Translations under genes and position numbers: made by a program | Source: Actinoplanes teichomyceticus ATCC 31121 | Lineage (GTDB): Bacteria; Actinomycetota; Actinomycetes; Mycobacteriales; Micromonosporaceae | Reading direction: 5' to 3' | Length of the DNA: 64,000 bases | Assembly (NCBI RefSeq): GCF_003711105.1 | Contig: NZ_CP023865.1 | Coordinates: forward strand, 5,543,001-5,607,000 | In this document: in pieces, positions 34,244 to 43,107 of the stretch | Numbering within the stretch: position 1 is the first letter of the stretch | How the letters are laid out: each line of letters begins with the position of its first letter | Notes under the pieces: model-generated | The model's input: the letters and a program-made list of their open reading frames with translations, nothing else | Told to the model about the DNA's origin: nothing | Databases searched by the model: none

Positions 34244-35833
34244 ATGAACGTCACTGTTTCTGCCCCTTTGGGTGGGCGCCCGCTCACCGACCGGACCCTG
34301 CCCACCTTCGCCGGGCGCGTCGACGTGCCGGCGTACGACCGGGCGGCGCTGACCCCCGCGGTGGTCCATCTCGGGGTGGGCGGCTTCCACCGCGCCCACC
34401 AGGCGGTGTACCTCGACGAGCTGGCCCGCCAGGGCGACACCGGCTGGGGCGAGATCGGCGTCGGGCTGTGCTCCACGACCATGCGCGACGCGCTGATCCC
34501 GCAGGACTGCCTCTACACGGTCGTGCAGCGCAGCCGCCACGGCGACACCGCGCGGGCCGTGGGCTCGATGATCGGCTACCGGTACGCCCCGGCCGACCCG
34601 CGTGCCGTGCTCGACTGCCTCGCCGACCCGCGCATCCGGGTGGTCACCCTGACCATCACCGGCGACGGCTATCACCTGGACGACACGGGCCGGCTCCGGA
34701 CCGGTGATCCCGCGGTACGGGCCGACCTGGCCGACCCCCGGCATCCCGGCACCGCCCCCGGCTACCTGGTCGAGGCCCTGGACCTGCGCCGCCGCGCCGG
34801 GCTGCCCGCCTTCACCGTGCTCTCCTGCGACAATCTGCCGGACAACGGCGCGGCCACCCGCGCCGCCGTCCTCGACCTCGCCCGGCTGCGCGACGACGAG
34901 CTGGCCGCCTGGATCGAGACGCACGCGTCCTTCCCGGCCAGCATGGTGGACCGCATCACCCCGCAGACCGACGACCAGGCACGCCGGCTGGTGGCCGACC
35001 GGTTCGGCGTCCTCGACCGGTCCCCGGTGATCACCGAGCCGTTCATCCAGTGGATCGTCGAGGACGACTTCTGCAACGGCCGCCCGCCGCTGGAGCGCGT
35101 CGGCGTCCAGTTCGTTCCCGACGTCGCACCCTACAAGCTGATGAAGACCCGGCTGCTCAACGCCGGCCACAGCGCCCTGGGCTATCTCGGGCAGCTGGCC
35201 GGCGGATACCGCACCAGCACCGACGCCATGGCCAATCCGGTGATCGCCGACTATCTCGCGGCGCTGATGCGGGAGGAGATCGCGCCGCTGCTGCCGCCGG
35301 CGCCCGGGGTCGACCCGGAGGCCTACCAGCGGACGATCCTGGAGCGGTTCGCCAACCCGCGGATCAGCGACCAGCTGTCCCGGCTGTGCGGGCGCGGCTC
35401 CACCAAGATGCCGGCCTACCTGCTGCCCTCGCTGATCAGCGCGCGCCGGGAGGGGAAACCGGCGCTGCTGCTGACCCTCGCCGTGGCGGGATGGTTCTGC
35501 TACCTGCGGGGATACGATCTCACCGGCGCGCCCATCGAGGTCAGGGACGCCCGCCGGGACGCCCTGCAGCCCCTGGCGGTGGCCGGCGGCACCGACCCGC
35601 GCCCGCTGCTGGCGGACCGCTCGCTCTTCGGCCCGCTGAGCGACGACGACGACTTCGTCACCATGCTCGAGTACGCTCTGCATGACCTGGAGCTGTACGG
35701 ACCGGCCGCGACGATCTGCGACTACCTGGCCGCCGAGCTGCTGCCCGGGCAGGACCGGGCGCACACCACCGCGGCGCACGACCCGGCCTGGGCCGCGACG
35801 GCCGGGCGCGATCCGGACCGGGCCGTCGCATGA
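34244..35833 (+). CDS. Mannitol dehydrogenase family protein (paralogue 2)
   Basis: A 529-residue polyol dehydrogenase starting at ATG 34244 with AAAGG upstream. It has the Rossmann motif HLGVGGFHRAHQA, the middle motifs SCDNLPDNG and SMVDRITPQT, and the catalytic KTRLLNAGH. It is closely similar to paralogue 1 at 24.3 kb through the whole length and carries an extra low-complexity C-terminal tail of about 30 residues (DRAHTTAAHDPAWAATAGRD). It is 88 bases ahead of paralogue 3 on the same strand. Substrate unknown. Confidence 0.92.
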   Translation: MNVTVSAPLGGRPLTDRTLPTFAGRVDVPAYDRAALTPAVVHLGVGGFHRAHQAVYLDELARQGDTGWGEIGVGLCSTTMRDALIPQDCLYTVVQRSRHGDTARAVGSMIGYRYAPADPRAVLDCLADPRIRVVTLTITGDGYHLDDTGRLRTGDPAVRADLADPRHPGTAPGYLVEALDLRRRAGLPAFTVLSCDNLPDNGAATRAAVLDLARLRDDELAAWIETHASFPASMVDRITPQTDDQARRLVADRFGVLDRSPVITEPFIQWIVEDDFCNGRPPLERVGVQFVPDVAPYKLMKTRLLNAGHSALGYLGQLAGGYRTSTDAMANPVIADYLAALMREEIAPLLPPAPGVDPEAYQRTILERFANPRISDQLSRLCGRGSTKMPAYLLPSLISARREGKPALLLTLAVAGWFCYLRGYDLTGAPIEVRDARRDALQPLAVAGGTDPRPLLADRSLFGPLSDDDDFVTMLEYALHDLELYGPAATICDYLAAELLPGQDRAHTTAAHDPAWAATAGRDPDRAVA

Positions 35834-35921
35834 CGCCGGCCGGGCGGCGGCCCGTACCCCTGCGGATCCTTGCCGCGGCGGCGCCGACCGCCGTCGCGGC
35901 CGGCGGGAACCTGGAGGGTCC

Positions 35922-37346
35922 ATGATCCCGCTGACCGCCGCCACCCTGCCCGACCTGCCCGCCGGGATTCCGGGGCCCCGGTACGACCGGGCCCGGTGCA
36001 CCACCGGCATCGTGCACTTCGGCGTCGGCGGGTTCCACCGCGCACACCAGGCGATGTACATCGATCGCCTGATGAACGCCGGCAAGGCGCTCGACTGGGC
36101 GATCTGCGGCGTCGGGGTGATGCCCGGCGACCGCCGGATGAACGAGATCCTCAACGCCCAGGACGGGTTGTACACGCTCGTCGTCAAGGCCCCCGACGGC
36201 ACGCTGACGCCCCGGGTCGTCGGTTCGATCCGGGAGCACCTGTTCGCCCCCGACGACCCGGAGCGGGTCATCCGGAAGCTGGCCGACCCGGCGGTCCGGA
36301 TCGTCTCGCTGACCGTCACCGAGGGCGGTTACGCCTTCCCCGCCGCCGACGGCACCGCCGGCTCGATGTTCGCGCTGATCACCGACGCGCTGGCGCGGCG
36401 CCGCGAGAGCGGGACCCCGCCCTTCACGATCATGTCGTGCGACAACATCCAGGAGAACGGCGACACCGCCCGGCGCAGCTTCGTCGCCTTCGCCCGCCGG
36501 CGCGACCCCGGCCTGGCCGACTGGATCGCCGGGCACGTCCGGTTCCCGAACAGCATGGTCGACCGGATCACGCCGGTGACCACGGACCGGGACATCACCG
36601 AGATCGGCCGGCGGTTCGGCGTCCACGACCGGTGGCCGGTGGTGTGCGAGCCGTTCACCCAGTGGGTCGTCGAGGACGACTTCAGCCTCGGCCGGCCGCC
36701 CCTGGAGGACGCCGGTGTGCAGCTGGCCGCCGACGTCCGGCCGTACGAGATGATGAAACTGCGCCTGCTCAACGCCGGTCATCAGGCGCTGTGCTACTTC
36801 GGCCACCTCGCCGGGTACCGGCTGGTGCACGAGGTGTGCCAGGACCGGCTGTTCGCCACCTTCCTGCTCGCCTACCTGGACCGGGAGGCCCGGCCCACCC
36901 TGGCACCGGTGCCGGGCATCGACCTCGCCGCGTACCAGCGCCAGCTGATCGAACGCTTCTCCAACGCGGCCGTGCGCGACACCGTCGCCCGGCTGTGCGC
37001 GGACACCTCCGACCGGATCCCGAAATGGGTGCTCCCGGTGATCCGTCACCATCTGGCCACCGGCGGGGAGATCCACCGCGCCGCCGCGGTGGTGGCCAGC
37101 TGGGCCCGGTACGCCGAGGGGGTCGACGAGCACGGCGCGCCGATCGAGGTCGTCGACCGGCTCCGGGACATCCTGATGGCCAACGCCGGCCGGCAGCGCG
37201 CCGACCCGCTGGCCTTCGTGGCGTACCGGGAGGTGTTCGGTGACCTGGTGGAGCACGAGCGGTTCGTGTCCGCCTACCGCGCCGCGCTGGCCTCCCTCCA
37301 CCACCGGGGCGCACGGGCCACCCTCCAGTGGCTGGTCACGCCCTGA
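35922..37346 (+). CDS. Mannitol dehydrogenase family protein (paralogue 3)
   Basis: A 474-residue polyol dehydrogenase starting at ATG 35922 with GGAGG at 35913-35917. It has HFGVGGFHRAHQAMYIDRL, SCDNIQENG, NSMVDRITPVT and catalytic KLRLLNAGH. It is shorter and clearly more divergent than paralogues 1 and 2, especially in the C-terminal half (DTSDRIPKWVLPVIRHHLA), so it probably takes a different substrate. It ends the unit; the next gene is convergent. Confidence 0.92.
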   Translation: MIPLTAATLPDLPAGIPGPRYDRARCTTGIVHFGVGGFHRAHQAMYIDRLMNAGKALDWAICGVGVMPGDRRMNEILNAQDGLYTLVVKAPDGTLTPRVVGSIREHLFAPDDPERVIRKLADPAVRIVSLTVTEGGYAFPAADGTAGSMFALITDALARRRESGTPPFTIMSCDNIQENGDTARRSFVAFARRRDPGLADWIAGHVRFPNSMVDRITPVTTDRDITEIGRRFGVHDRWPVVCEPFTQWVVEDDFSLGRPPLEDAGVQLAADVRPYEMMKLRLLNAGHQALCYFGHLAGYRLVHEVCQDRLFATFLLAYLDREARPTLAPVPGIDLAAYQRQLIERFSNAAVRDTVARLCADTSDRIPKWVLPVIRHHLATGGEIHRAAAVVASWARYAEGVDEHGAPIEVVDRLRDILMANAGRQRADPLAFVAYREVFGDLVEHERFVSAYRAALASLHHRGARATLQWLVTP

Positions 37347-37414
37347 CCGCCGGTGGGCCGGGCCGGACACCGGATCGGACGTCCGGTTCCAGGGCGACCC
37401 GGAGATGCAGCAGG

Positions 37415-38818
37415 TCAGGCCGAGGCGATCACCAGCCCGGAGAGGCCGTTGCACGCGCCGAGATGCCGCAGCGCCTCGGCGACCGGCAGCGGCGCGGGCG
37501 GACCGGCCGGCTCGGTGACGTCCACCGGGTACCGGGTGGCGTGCGCGGCGGCCGGCGGCAGCAGCGGATACCGGCCGGCCACCAGCTCGTCCACCCGCCC
37601 GTCCCGGGCCGCGAAGGCGGCGACCGCGCGCCAGTGGGTCAGGGTGGCCACGCTGTCGTCCGGGCTGCCCGGCGGGTCCGGCAGCACGCTGATCCGGTCG
37701 AACGGCTCGCTGCCGGCCAGCCACAACTGCACCGCGTCGACGACCGCGCGTGACGACGATTCGCACCAGTAGGGCACCATCCGGCCACGGATGCTCCGCC
37801 ACGGGTCCGTCATCCGGGCGGTGTGCACCAGGGCGTGCCGGCCGCCGCCCGCGGATCGCCACCAGGCGCGGTACATGTCGGCCACGCCGGCGCTCAGGGC
37901 CTGCGGATCGGTGTAGTACACCCGGTGGTGGGCCCGGCCGGTCGCCGCGGCGGCACGGTGCAGCTCGGCGTCGATCGTGGGTTCTCCGCTGGTCTCGGCG
38001 TACCCCGGGCCGACCGCCGGCCCCGGGCCGGGCCACCGGCCGGCGGCGATCTCGTGCAGCAGCCGCCGGAACGCCGGGTGGTCGGTGCGGTAGCCGGCCG
38101 CGGTCCAGCCGCTGGTCGGTGTGCCGATCTGGAAGCCGTAGCCGGGCGGGCCGTCCAGCACCGGCCAGGTGCGCAGGTCACGCACCAGCACGGAGGACCC
38201 ACCGGCCGCGATCCGGCGCTCCAGGAAGTCCCGGTACGCCGGTGGCAGGGTCCGCCATCGTACCTGCAACGACACGGTGGCGCCGCACAGCGCGCCCCGC
38301 AGCACGGGATCGTGGACCTGGCGTACGGTGATCGCCGGATTGCGGTCCATCAGCCGCTGCGCCAGCCGGGTGCCCCACGCCATGGCCGACACCCAGTCCC
38401 CGGCGGACCCGCCGGGCCAGGGCGCGGTGAGGGTGAACGACGTGGGGAGCCAGGCGCCACGGCAGGCGGCCGCGAGATGCACCGCGGCGCCGTGCGGCGA
38501 GCCGAGCACGGCGGCGGGGTACGTGGCAGCCGGAAAGCGCCCGGCGATCCACGCCGCCACCGCGTCCACGTCGACGTCGTCCATCCGGGCGAGCGGCACG
38601 GCCTCGTCGGCGGCGTCCACGGCCAGCACCGCCCGCCGCAGGTCCGGCGGCAGCTCACCACGCCGGCCGAGCACCGGCACGCGGCGCAGGACGCTGTCGC
38701 GCCGCTGTTGTGGTGGCACCGCCGTGGCGAGCAGCGCGCGGCAGACGCTGTCCGCGCACACCACCCGCGCGGCCGGCAACGCCGCGATCCGGGTGGAGTC
38801 GAGATTCGGGTTCGTCAC
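37415..38818 (-). CDS. Hypothetical protein, probable stress-regulon member
   Basis: A 467-residue protein without signal peptide or clear membrane helix. I start it at GTG 38818; a TTG at 38839 is the alternative, and neither has a strong ribosome site. The first 190 residues look alpha/beta (VLGSPHGAAVHLAAACRGAW recalls a hydrolase strand-turn-helix, but no G-x-S-x-G is present). The middle has YGFQIGTPTSGWTAAGYRTD, and the C-terminal half has TARMTDPWRSIRGRMVPYWC. I recognise no family. A stress-type promoter at 38867-38891 and a matching one for the divergent gene suggest shared induction. Confidence 0.7.
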   Translation of the reverse strand: MTNPNLDSTRIAALPAARVVCADSVCRALLATAVPPQQRRDSVLRRVPVLGRRGELPPDLRRAVLAVDAADEAVPLARMDDVDVDAVAAWIAGRFPAATYPAAVLGSPHGAAVHLAAACRGAWLPTSFTLTAPWPGGSAGDWVSAMAWGTRLAQRLMDRNPAITVRQVHDPVLRGALCGATVSLQVRWRTLPPAYRDFLERRIAAGGSSVLVRDLRTWPVLDGPPGYGFQIGTPTSGWTAAGYRTDHPAFRRLLHEIAAGRWPGPGPAVGPGYAETSGEPTIDAELHRAAAATGRAHHRVYYTDPQALSAGVADMYRAWWRSAGGGRHALVHTARMTDPWRSIRGRMVPYWCESSSRAVVDAVQLWLAGSEPFDRISVLPDPPGSPDDSVATLTHWRAVAAFAARDGRVDELVAGRYPLLPPAAAHATRYPVDVTEPAGPPAPLPVAEALRHLGACNGLSGLVIASA

Positions 38819-38866
38819 AGCGGTACCGCCGTCCGGCAACGGTGTCGGGCCTCTCGCGCCGCCCGG

Positions 38867-38891
38867 CTACCCCCGCTCCGGTCCGGCAAAC
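38867..38891 (-). promoter_or_regulatory. SigB/SigF-type promoter of the 467-aa gene
   Basis: On the minus strand GTTT (38891-38888), 15 bases, GGGTAG (38872-38867). Transcription would start near 38860, about 42 bases before GTG 38818. Confidence 0.65.
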
Positions 38892-38926
38892 CCGCCGGGC
38901 GGCACGAACCCGGCGGCGACCGGCGG

Positions 38927-38950
38927 GTTTCTCCGCGGCACGGCGGGTAT
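38927..38950 (+). promoter_or_regulatory. SigB/SigF-type promoter of the 196-aa gene
   Basis: GTTT (38927-38930), 14 bases, GGGTAT (38945-38950), the closest match in the window to the SigB/SigF consensus. Transcription would start near 38957, about 47 bases before ATG 39004. It is back to back with the minus-strand element 36 bases away. Confidence 0.7.
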
Positions 38951-39003
38951 CCGGGCACTTCGTCAGGCGACCGACCGTCGACACAGACGAAGGGATCTTA
39001 TCG

Positions 39004-39594
39004 ATGTTGACGATGCAGGACGACAAACACGCGATGGCGCAGGCCGTGCACGACCTGGGCTCGGCGCTCTGGTTCGGCGGCTCCACCATGGGCGTGGTGG
39101 GGGTGAACTCGGCCGGGCGCGACCTCAAGGACGGCTCCGACCGGATCCGGGTGGCCAGCTCGGCGTGGGGCCGGTTCGCGCCGGCGCAGTGGGCCGGGAT
39201 CGCCGCCACCCTGCTGGCCGGGATACAGCTGACCCGGGTCGGCGGCCGCCGGATCGCCCTGCAGAAGGGCTTCGGCACGGTCGGCGCGGCCAAGGCCGCT
39301 CTCGCCGTGGCGGGCGCCGCGGCCACCGCGTACGCCGCCTACTGCGGCAAGCGCATCGCCGACGCCACGGCGGAGGCGGAACGCATGGGTGAGCCGGTCG
39401 ACGTCACCGACGCGACCACTCCGACCGAGCGGACCCCGGAGCGGATCGCGAAGTGGCAGCGGCAGCAGCGGGTCGCCCAGTTCGTCGGGCCGGTGCTGGC
39501 CGGCGCGAACATCGCCGCCGGCTCCCACCTGGTGCAGTCCTACCGGGCCGGCGCCACCGCCAAGGGCGTGCTGGGACGGCTGCTGCCGAACTGA
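39004..39594 (+). CDS. Hypothetical membrane-associated protein, probable stress-regulon member
   Basis: A 196-residue protein starting at ATG 39004, with AAGGG about nine bases upstream. Apolar stretches at about residues 18-36, 62-80 and 97-115 (AKAALAVAGAAATAYAAYC) suggest membrane association, and the C-terminal part (RVAQFVGPVLAGANIAAGSH) is amphipathic. An internal DATAEAERMGEPVDVTD region is acidic. I do not recognise a named domain. It has the best stress-type promoter of the window and a hairpin terminator after its stop. Confidence 0.75.
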   Translation: MLTMQDDKHAMAQAVHDLGSALWFGGSTMGVVGVNSAGRDLKDGSDRIRVASSAWGRFAPAQWAGIAATLLAGIQLTRVGGRRIALQKGFGTVGAAKAALAVAGAAATAYAAYCGKRIADATAEAERMGEPVDVTDATTPTERTPERIAKWQRQQRVAQFVGPVLAGANIAAGSHLVQSYRAGATAKGVLGRLLPN

Positions 39595-39600
39595 GCCGGA

Positions 39601-39628
39601 GCCGGCCCGCGTCACCGGGCGGGCCGGC
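39601..39628. terminator. Bidirectional hairpin between convergent genes
   Basis: A 9-bp perfect stem, GCCGGCCCG at 39601-39609 and CGGGCCGGC at 39620-39628, with a 10-base loop. It lies directly after the stop at 39594 and before the convergent small gene ending at 39650. No T-tract. Confidence 0.65.
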
Positions 39629-39649
39629 TGCCCGCTTCCACCGGCCCGG

Positions 39650-39790
39650 TCAGTCCGTCGGCTCCGGCGCGCCGGCCTCCGCCGTGACATCGGAACCGTG
39701 CACGTCGTCGGGGTCGTTCACCGTGTCCTGCGGCTGCTCCGGCACCTCGACGGGTTCCGGCTGGTCGTCCGGCTGCGGCATCTCACTCAT
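39650..39790 (-). CDS. 46-residue acidic small protein
   Basis: A short gene from ATG 39790 to TGA at 39650, preceded by GAGGGCGAGACG as ribosome site. The product (opening MSEMPQPDDQPEPVEVPEQP) is very acidic, Pro/Glu/Asp-rich and without cysteines or hydrophobic core, so probably disordered. It resembles in composition the 55-residue protein at 17.8 kb. It stands alone between a terminator and a hydrolase gene. Function unknown. Confidence 0.6.
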   Translation of the reverse strand: MSEMPQPDDQPEPVEVPEQPQDTVNDPDDVHGSDVTAEAGAPEPTD

Positions 39791-39892
39791 CGTCTCGCCC
39801 TCATCTCGACATCGTCACCGGCGCTCCCGATCGCCAGCGGCCGGGAGAGTCGTGGGATTCCCGCAACCCGGCGGTCCTATGCCGGTGGCGGC

Positions 39893-40618
39893 TCACCTCT
39901 CCCCCAGCCACCCGGCGGCCCGGACGACGATGCGGTCCGGCACCTCGTGACCGCCGCGGAACTCGTCGTAGGTCACCCGGTAGCCCAGCGCGCTCAGCCG
40001 GGGCACCAGCCGCCGGCTGCACCGGTCGATCGGCAGGACGCGGTCGGCGTCGCCGTGCGACACGAAGATCCGCGGTGAGCCGTGCGACACCATCGGCGCG
40101 GCGAAGCCCGGCGAGAACGCCACGATGCCGTCGAAGATGTCGCCGTTGGTCATACCGAGGGAGAGAGCGTACGACGCGCCGTCGGAGAAGCCCCCGATGA
40201 ACATGTCCGCCACCGGATAGCTGGCCAGCACCTCGGCGAGCGCCCGATCCAGCCGGCGCACGTCCGGGCCGTACCCCGACGAGATCATGTCCCAGGTGGC
40301 CGCGACCGACTGCGGCGCGAGCAGGATCAGGCCGTACTGCTCGGCCACCGGCAGCATCAGGCCGAGGCCCTGGCCGGCCGAGCCCCCGGCGCCGTGCAGC
40401 AGCACGACCAGACGGTACGCGTCCCGCCCGGCCGGTTCCGGCACGAAGACCGCGGCGCCCGGGTCACCGGCGCCCGGGTCACCGGCGGTCGTGCCGGAGC
40501 CCGGCGTCCCGGCACGACCGGGCACGATCGCGGTGCCCCGGCGGACGCTCAACCGGCCGTGCTCCGGGTTCTCCTCCGGTTCGCGGTGCGGACGCCCCGG
40601 TTCCGCTGTCACCGGCAT
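39893..40618 (-). CDS. Phospholipase/carboxylesterase-like alpha/beta hydrolase
   Basis: A 241-residue protein starting at ATG 40618, without signal peptide. It opens with a Pro/Arg/Gly-rich stretch of about 60 residues and then has the strand-oxyanion segment LVVLLHGAGGSAGQGL, the nucleophile elbow IGGFSDGASYAL (G-x-S-x-G), the acid in FVSHGDADRVLP and histidine in RGGHEVP. This order fits small cytoplasmic carboxylesterases and dienelactone-hydrolase-like enzymes. It follows the M20 peptidase gene by 27 bases on the same strand, so they may be co-transcribed. Confidence 0.85.
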   Translation of the reverse strand: MPVTAEPGRPHREPEENPEHGRLSVRRGTAIVPGRAGTPGSGTTAGDPGAGDPGAAVFVPEPAGRDAYRLVVLLHGAGGSAGQGLGLMLPVAEQYGLILLAPQSVAATWDMISSGYGPDVRRLDRALAEVLASYPVADMFIGGFSDGASYALSLGMTNGDIFDGIVAFSPGFAAPMVSHGSPRIFVSHGDADRVLPIDRCSRRLVPRLSALGYRVTYDEFRGGHEVPDRIVVRAAGWLGER

Positions 40619-40645
40619 CGGTCTCTCCTCACCTGTTCGGCCCGG

Positions 40646-42022
40646 TCACCACCGGGACAACCGCGACCACAGCGACGCCAGGGTGGCCGCCCCGGCGAGC
40701 AGCACGTCGATGGAGACCCGCTCGTCGCTGTCGTGCCAGCGGTCCTCCGGCAGCCCGGTGCCGAAGAACAGCACCGGCGCCCCGATCACGCGTGACAGCA
40801 GCTCGGCCGGTCCGCCCCCGGCGTTGCCCATCCGGCCGGCCGGCACACCGAAGCCGTCCGCCATCGCCGCGGCGAGGGCCTCGACGGCGGGGTGGTCCGG
40901 CGGGGTGGCGTACGGCTTCTGGCCGGTCTCCTCCGAGATGGTCAGCTGGTACTCCACGCGGTCGCTGATGTTCTCGGCGACCCAGTCGCGCACCTGCCGC
41001 GCCACCTCGTCCGGGGTCTGGTCGGGCACGATCCGGATGCTCAGGGCGGCCTCGGCGACCGCCGGCACCGCCGCGAGCGACGGCCCGCTCGCCTCGCCCC
41101 CGAGCACGCTGATCACCTCGACCGCCGGCCGCAGCCACAGCCGTTCCAGCACGGTGTACCCGGCCTCGCCGCCGATGCTGCGCGTCTGCGAGCGTTCCAG
41201 CCAGTCCTCGTCGGTGAAGGGAAGCGCGGCCAGCTCCGCCCGCCGGCGCTCGGTCGGCTCGGCCACGCTGTCGTAGAAGCCGGGCAGGGTGATCCGGCCC
41301 TTGTCGTCGTGCAGCTGAGCGAGCAACCGGGACAGCTCGAACACCGGATTGGGCGCCGGGCCGGACACCGCGCCGCTGTGCACGTCCCGCAGCGGCCCGT
41401 ACACCTGCAGCTGGGCGCTGATCATCCCGCGCATGCTGGTACAGACCGCCGGATGCTCGGCATGCCACAGCAGCGTGTCGGAGAAGATCACCAGATCCGC
41501 GCCGAGGCGGTCGCGGTGCTGCTCGATGAGGTCGGCCAGCTGCGCCGAGCCGGTCTCCTCCTCCCCCTCGACCAGCAGCTTGATGTTCACCGCCGGCGCG
41601 TCGGCGCCGGTCGCGGCCAGGTGCGCGCGCAGGCCCCACACGTGCGTGAGGACCTGACCCTTGGCGTCCGAGCTGCCGCGGCCGTAGAGGTAGCCGTCCC
41701 GGACGACCGCCTGGAAGGGGGTGGTCTCCTCCCAGTCCTCGCCCTTGACCGCCCGCACGTCATGGTGGCTGTAGATCAGCACGGTGGGGGCGCCGGGCGC
41801 CGCGCACCACTGGGCGTACACCGCCGGGGCGCCCGGCGCTTTCCACACCTGCACGGTCGGGAATCCGGTGTCGCGCAGCACCGCGGCCAGCCAGTTCGCC
41901 GATCGCACCAGGTCGGGCTCGTGCTCGGGGGTCCCGGCGACCGACGGCACGCCGACCCATTCGGCGAGCTGGCCGAGCAGTTCGGAGCGGTTCGCCGCCA
42001 GATATTCGTGGATCTCCGCCAT
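40646..42022 (-). CDS. M20-family dipeptidase
   Basis: A 458-residue zinc peptidase. Start is ATG 42022, nine bases after GGAGG; ATG 42028 is also possible but only three bases from it. Metal ligands are visible: the HHD of YSHHDVRAV, the aspartate in RGSSDAKGQ, EGEEETGS with the catalytic general base, and the DTL of IFSDTLLW. The middle holds the lid dimerisation domain and the end has GNAGGGPAELL. Enzymes of this group cut dipeptides or acylated amino acids in the cytoplasm. It is followed by the small esterase gene. Confidence 0.9.
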   Translation of the reverse strand: MAEIHEYLAANRSELLGQLAEWVGVPSVAGTPEHEPDLVRSANWLAAVLRDTGFPTVQVWKAPGAPAVYAQWCAAPGAPTVLIYSHHDVRAVKGEDWEETTPFQAVVRDGYLYGRGSSDAKGQVLTHVWGLRAHLAATGADAPAVNIKLLVEGEEETGSAQLADLIEQHRDRLGADLVIFSDTLLWHAEHPAVCTSMRGMISAQLQVYGPLRDVHSGAVSGPAPNPVFELSRLLAQLHDDKGRITLPGFYDSVAEPTERRRAELAALPFTDEDWLERSQTRSIGGEAGYTVLERLWLRPAVEVISVLGGEASGPSLAAVPAVAEAALSIRIVPDQTPDEVARQVRDWVAENISDRVEYQLTISEETGQKPYATPPDHPAVEALAAAMADGFGVPAGRMGNAGGGPAELLSRVIGAPVLFFGTGLPEDRWHDSDERVSIDVLLAGAATLASLWSRLSRW

Positions 42023-42274
42023 CGACATTCGCCTCCTCGTGATCAGGATCGCGGCACGTCTACCCCCGTCCCGGCCGGTCATGCGACCGAATCGACGGGG
42101 CGCCCGGCCGGAACCGGGCGTCAGACCGCACCGGGCGCGGGTAGCCCGGCGCGGCGCCGGCCCACGGTGCACGCCGGCACCGACATCCGCGCGGGTGCCG
42201 GGCCGGCCGAGTTCTGCGGATGCGCTGAGCTCGGCCGGCTCGCCACGCCCGCCTCGACGCGTAAGAATGGACAC

Positions 42275-43009
42275 GTGTCTGCCATCCGGTGCGACGTCGA
42301 CCCCGTAGGGACGCGCCTGCTGGTGCGCGTGCGGGGCGAGCTGTCGCTGGCTTCCGCGCCGCGGGTGCGAGCCGTGCTGTTGAAGTCACTGGTCGACCAG
42401 CCGGACGCGATCGTCGTCGACCTCACCGGCGCCGTCATCGCCGAGCCGGCTGCCGCTGCGGTGTTCGCGGCGGTCAGCCGGCACGCGTCGCTGTGGCCCG
42501 GCACCCCGCTGCTGCTCGCCGCACCGGATCCGGAACTGGCGCGCGTTCTCGCCACCACCTACAGCCGGCTGGCGGTGCACTCGTCGGTGGCGGCGGCGCT
42601 GGCCGCTGAGCCACGGCGGCGGATGCCGTCGGTCAGCGACCGGCTGCTGCCGGTCAGCGGCGCCGCTCAGCGGGCCCGCGACCTGGCCACCGAGGCCTGC
42701 CTGCGATGGGAGCTGCCGCACCTGACCGGACCGGCCAGCCTGATCGCGAACGAGCTCGTGGCGAACGCCGTCGTGCACGCCCAGACGATGGTGGACCTGC
42801 GAATGACTCTGGGCCCGCGGTACCTCACGGTGGCCGTGCGCGACGGCAGCGCCGCGGAACCGGTGCTGCCGTGCCGGGTCTCGGCCGACCCCGCGGTCCC
42901 ACGCGGGCTGATGCTCGTCGATGCGATGGCCGTGCGGTGGGGCAGCCTGCCGGCGCACGACGGCAAGATCGTGTGGGCCACCCTGCCACGCCGGACCGGG
43001 GCCGGCTGA
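42275..43009 (+). CDS. STAS domain fused to an RsbW-type HATPase domain
   Basis: A 244-residue protein starting at GTG 42275. Residues 1-110 form a STAS-like fold (TRLLVRVRGELSLASAPRVR), with EPAAAA where an antagonist would have its DSSG site. Residues 125-240 are a GHKL ATPase of the anti-sigma kinase type: N box ELVANAVVHA (160-169), VRDGS as G1, and RGLMLVDAMAVRWG as G2. A kinase and an antagonist-like domain in one chain could regulate itself or bind other STAS partners. A STAS gene follows about 100 bases downstream, and sigma factors of the matching family lie at 20.6 and 51 kb. Confidence 0.85.
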   Translation: MSAIRCDVDPVGTRLLVRVRGELSLASAPRVRAVLLKSLVDQPDAIVVDLTGAVIAEPAAAAVFAAVSRHASLWPGTPLLLAAPDPELARVLATTYSRLAVHSSVAAALAAEPRRRMPSVSDRLLPVSGAAQRARDLATEACLRWELPHLTGPASLIANELVANAVVHAQTMVDLRMTLGPRYLTVAVRDGSAAEPVLPCRVSADPAVPRGLMLVDAMAVRWGSLPAHDGKIVWATLPRRTGAG

Positions 43010-43030
43010 GCCGCTCCGGCCAGGCCGGAT

Positions 43031-43055
43031 GTTTGACTCGGCCACGGTCGGTTAT
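43031..43055 (+). promoter_or_regulatory. SigB/SigF-type promoter of the STAS gene
   Basis: GTTT (43031-43034), 15 bases, GGTTAT (43050-43055), one base away from GGGTAT. Transcription would start near 43062, about 46 bases before ATG 43108. Confidence 0.6.
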
Positions 43056-43107
43056 CGACATGCGATCGGAGCCGTCCCAAGCCCCCGTCGTGTCGCCGGA
43101 GGATGCC

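Noticed and set aside
34112..36319. A 735-codon minus-strand frame across the dehydrogenase pair
   Set aside because: It is antisense to mannitol-dehydrogenase paralogue 2 and has no recognisable domain or start signal.
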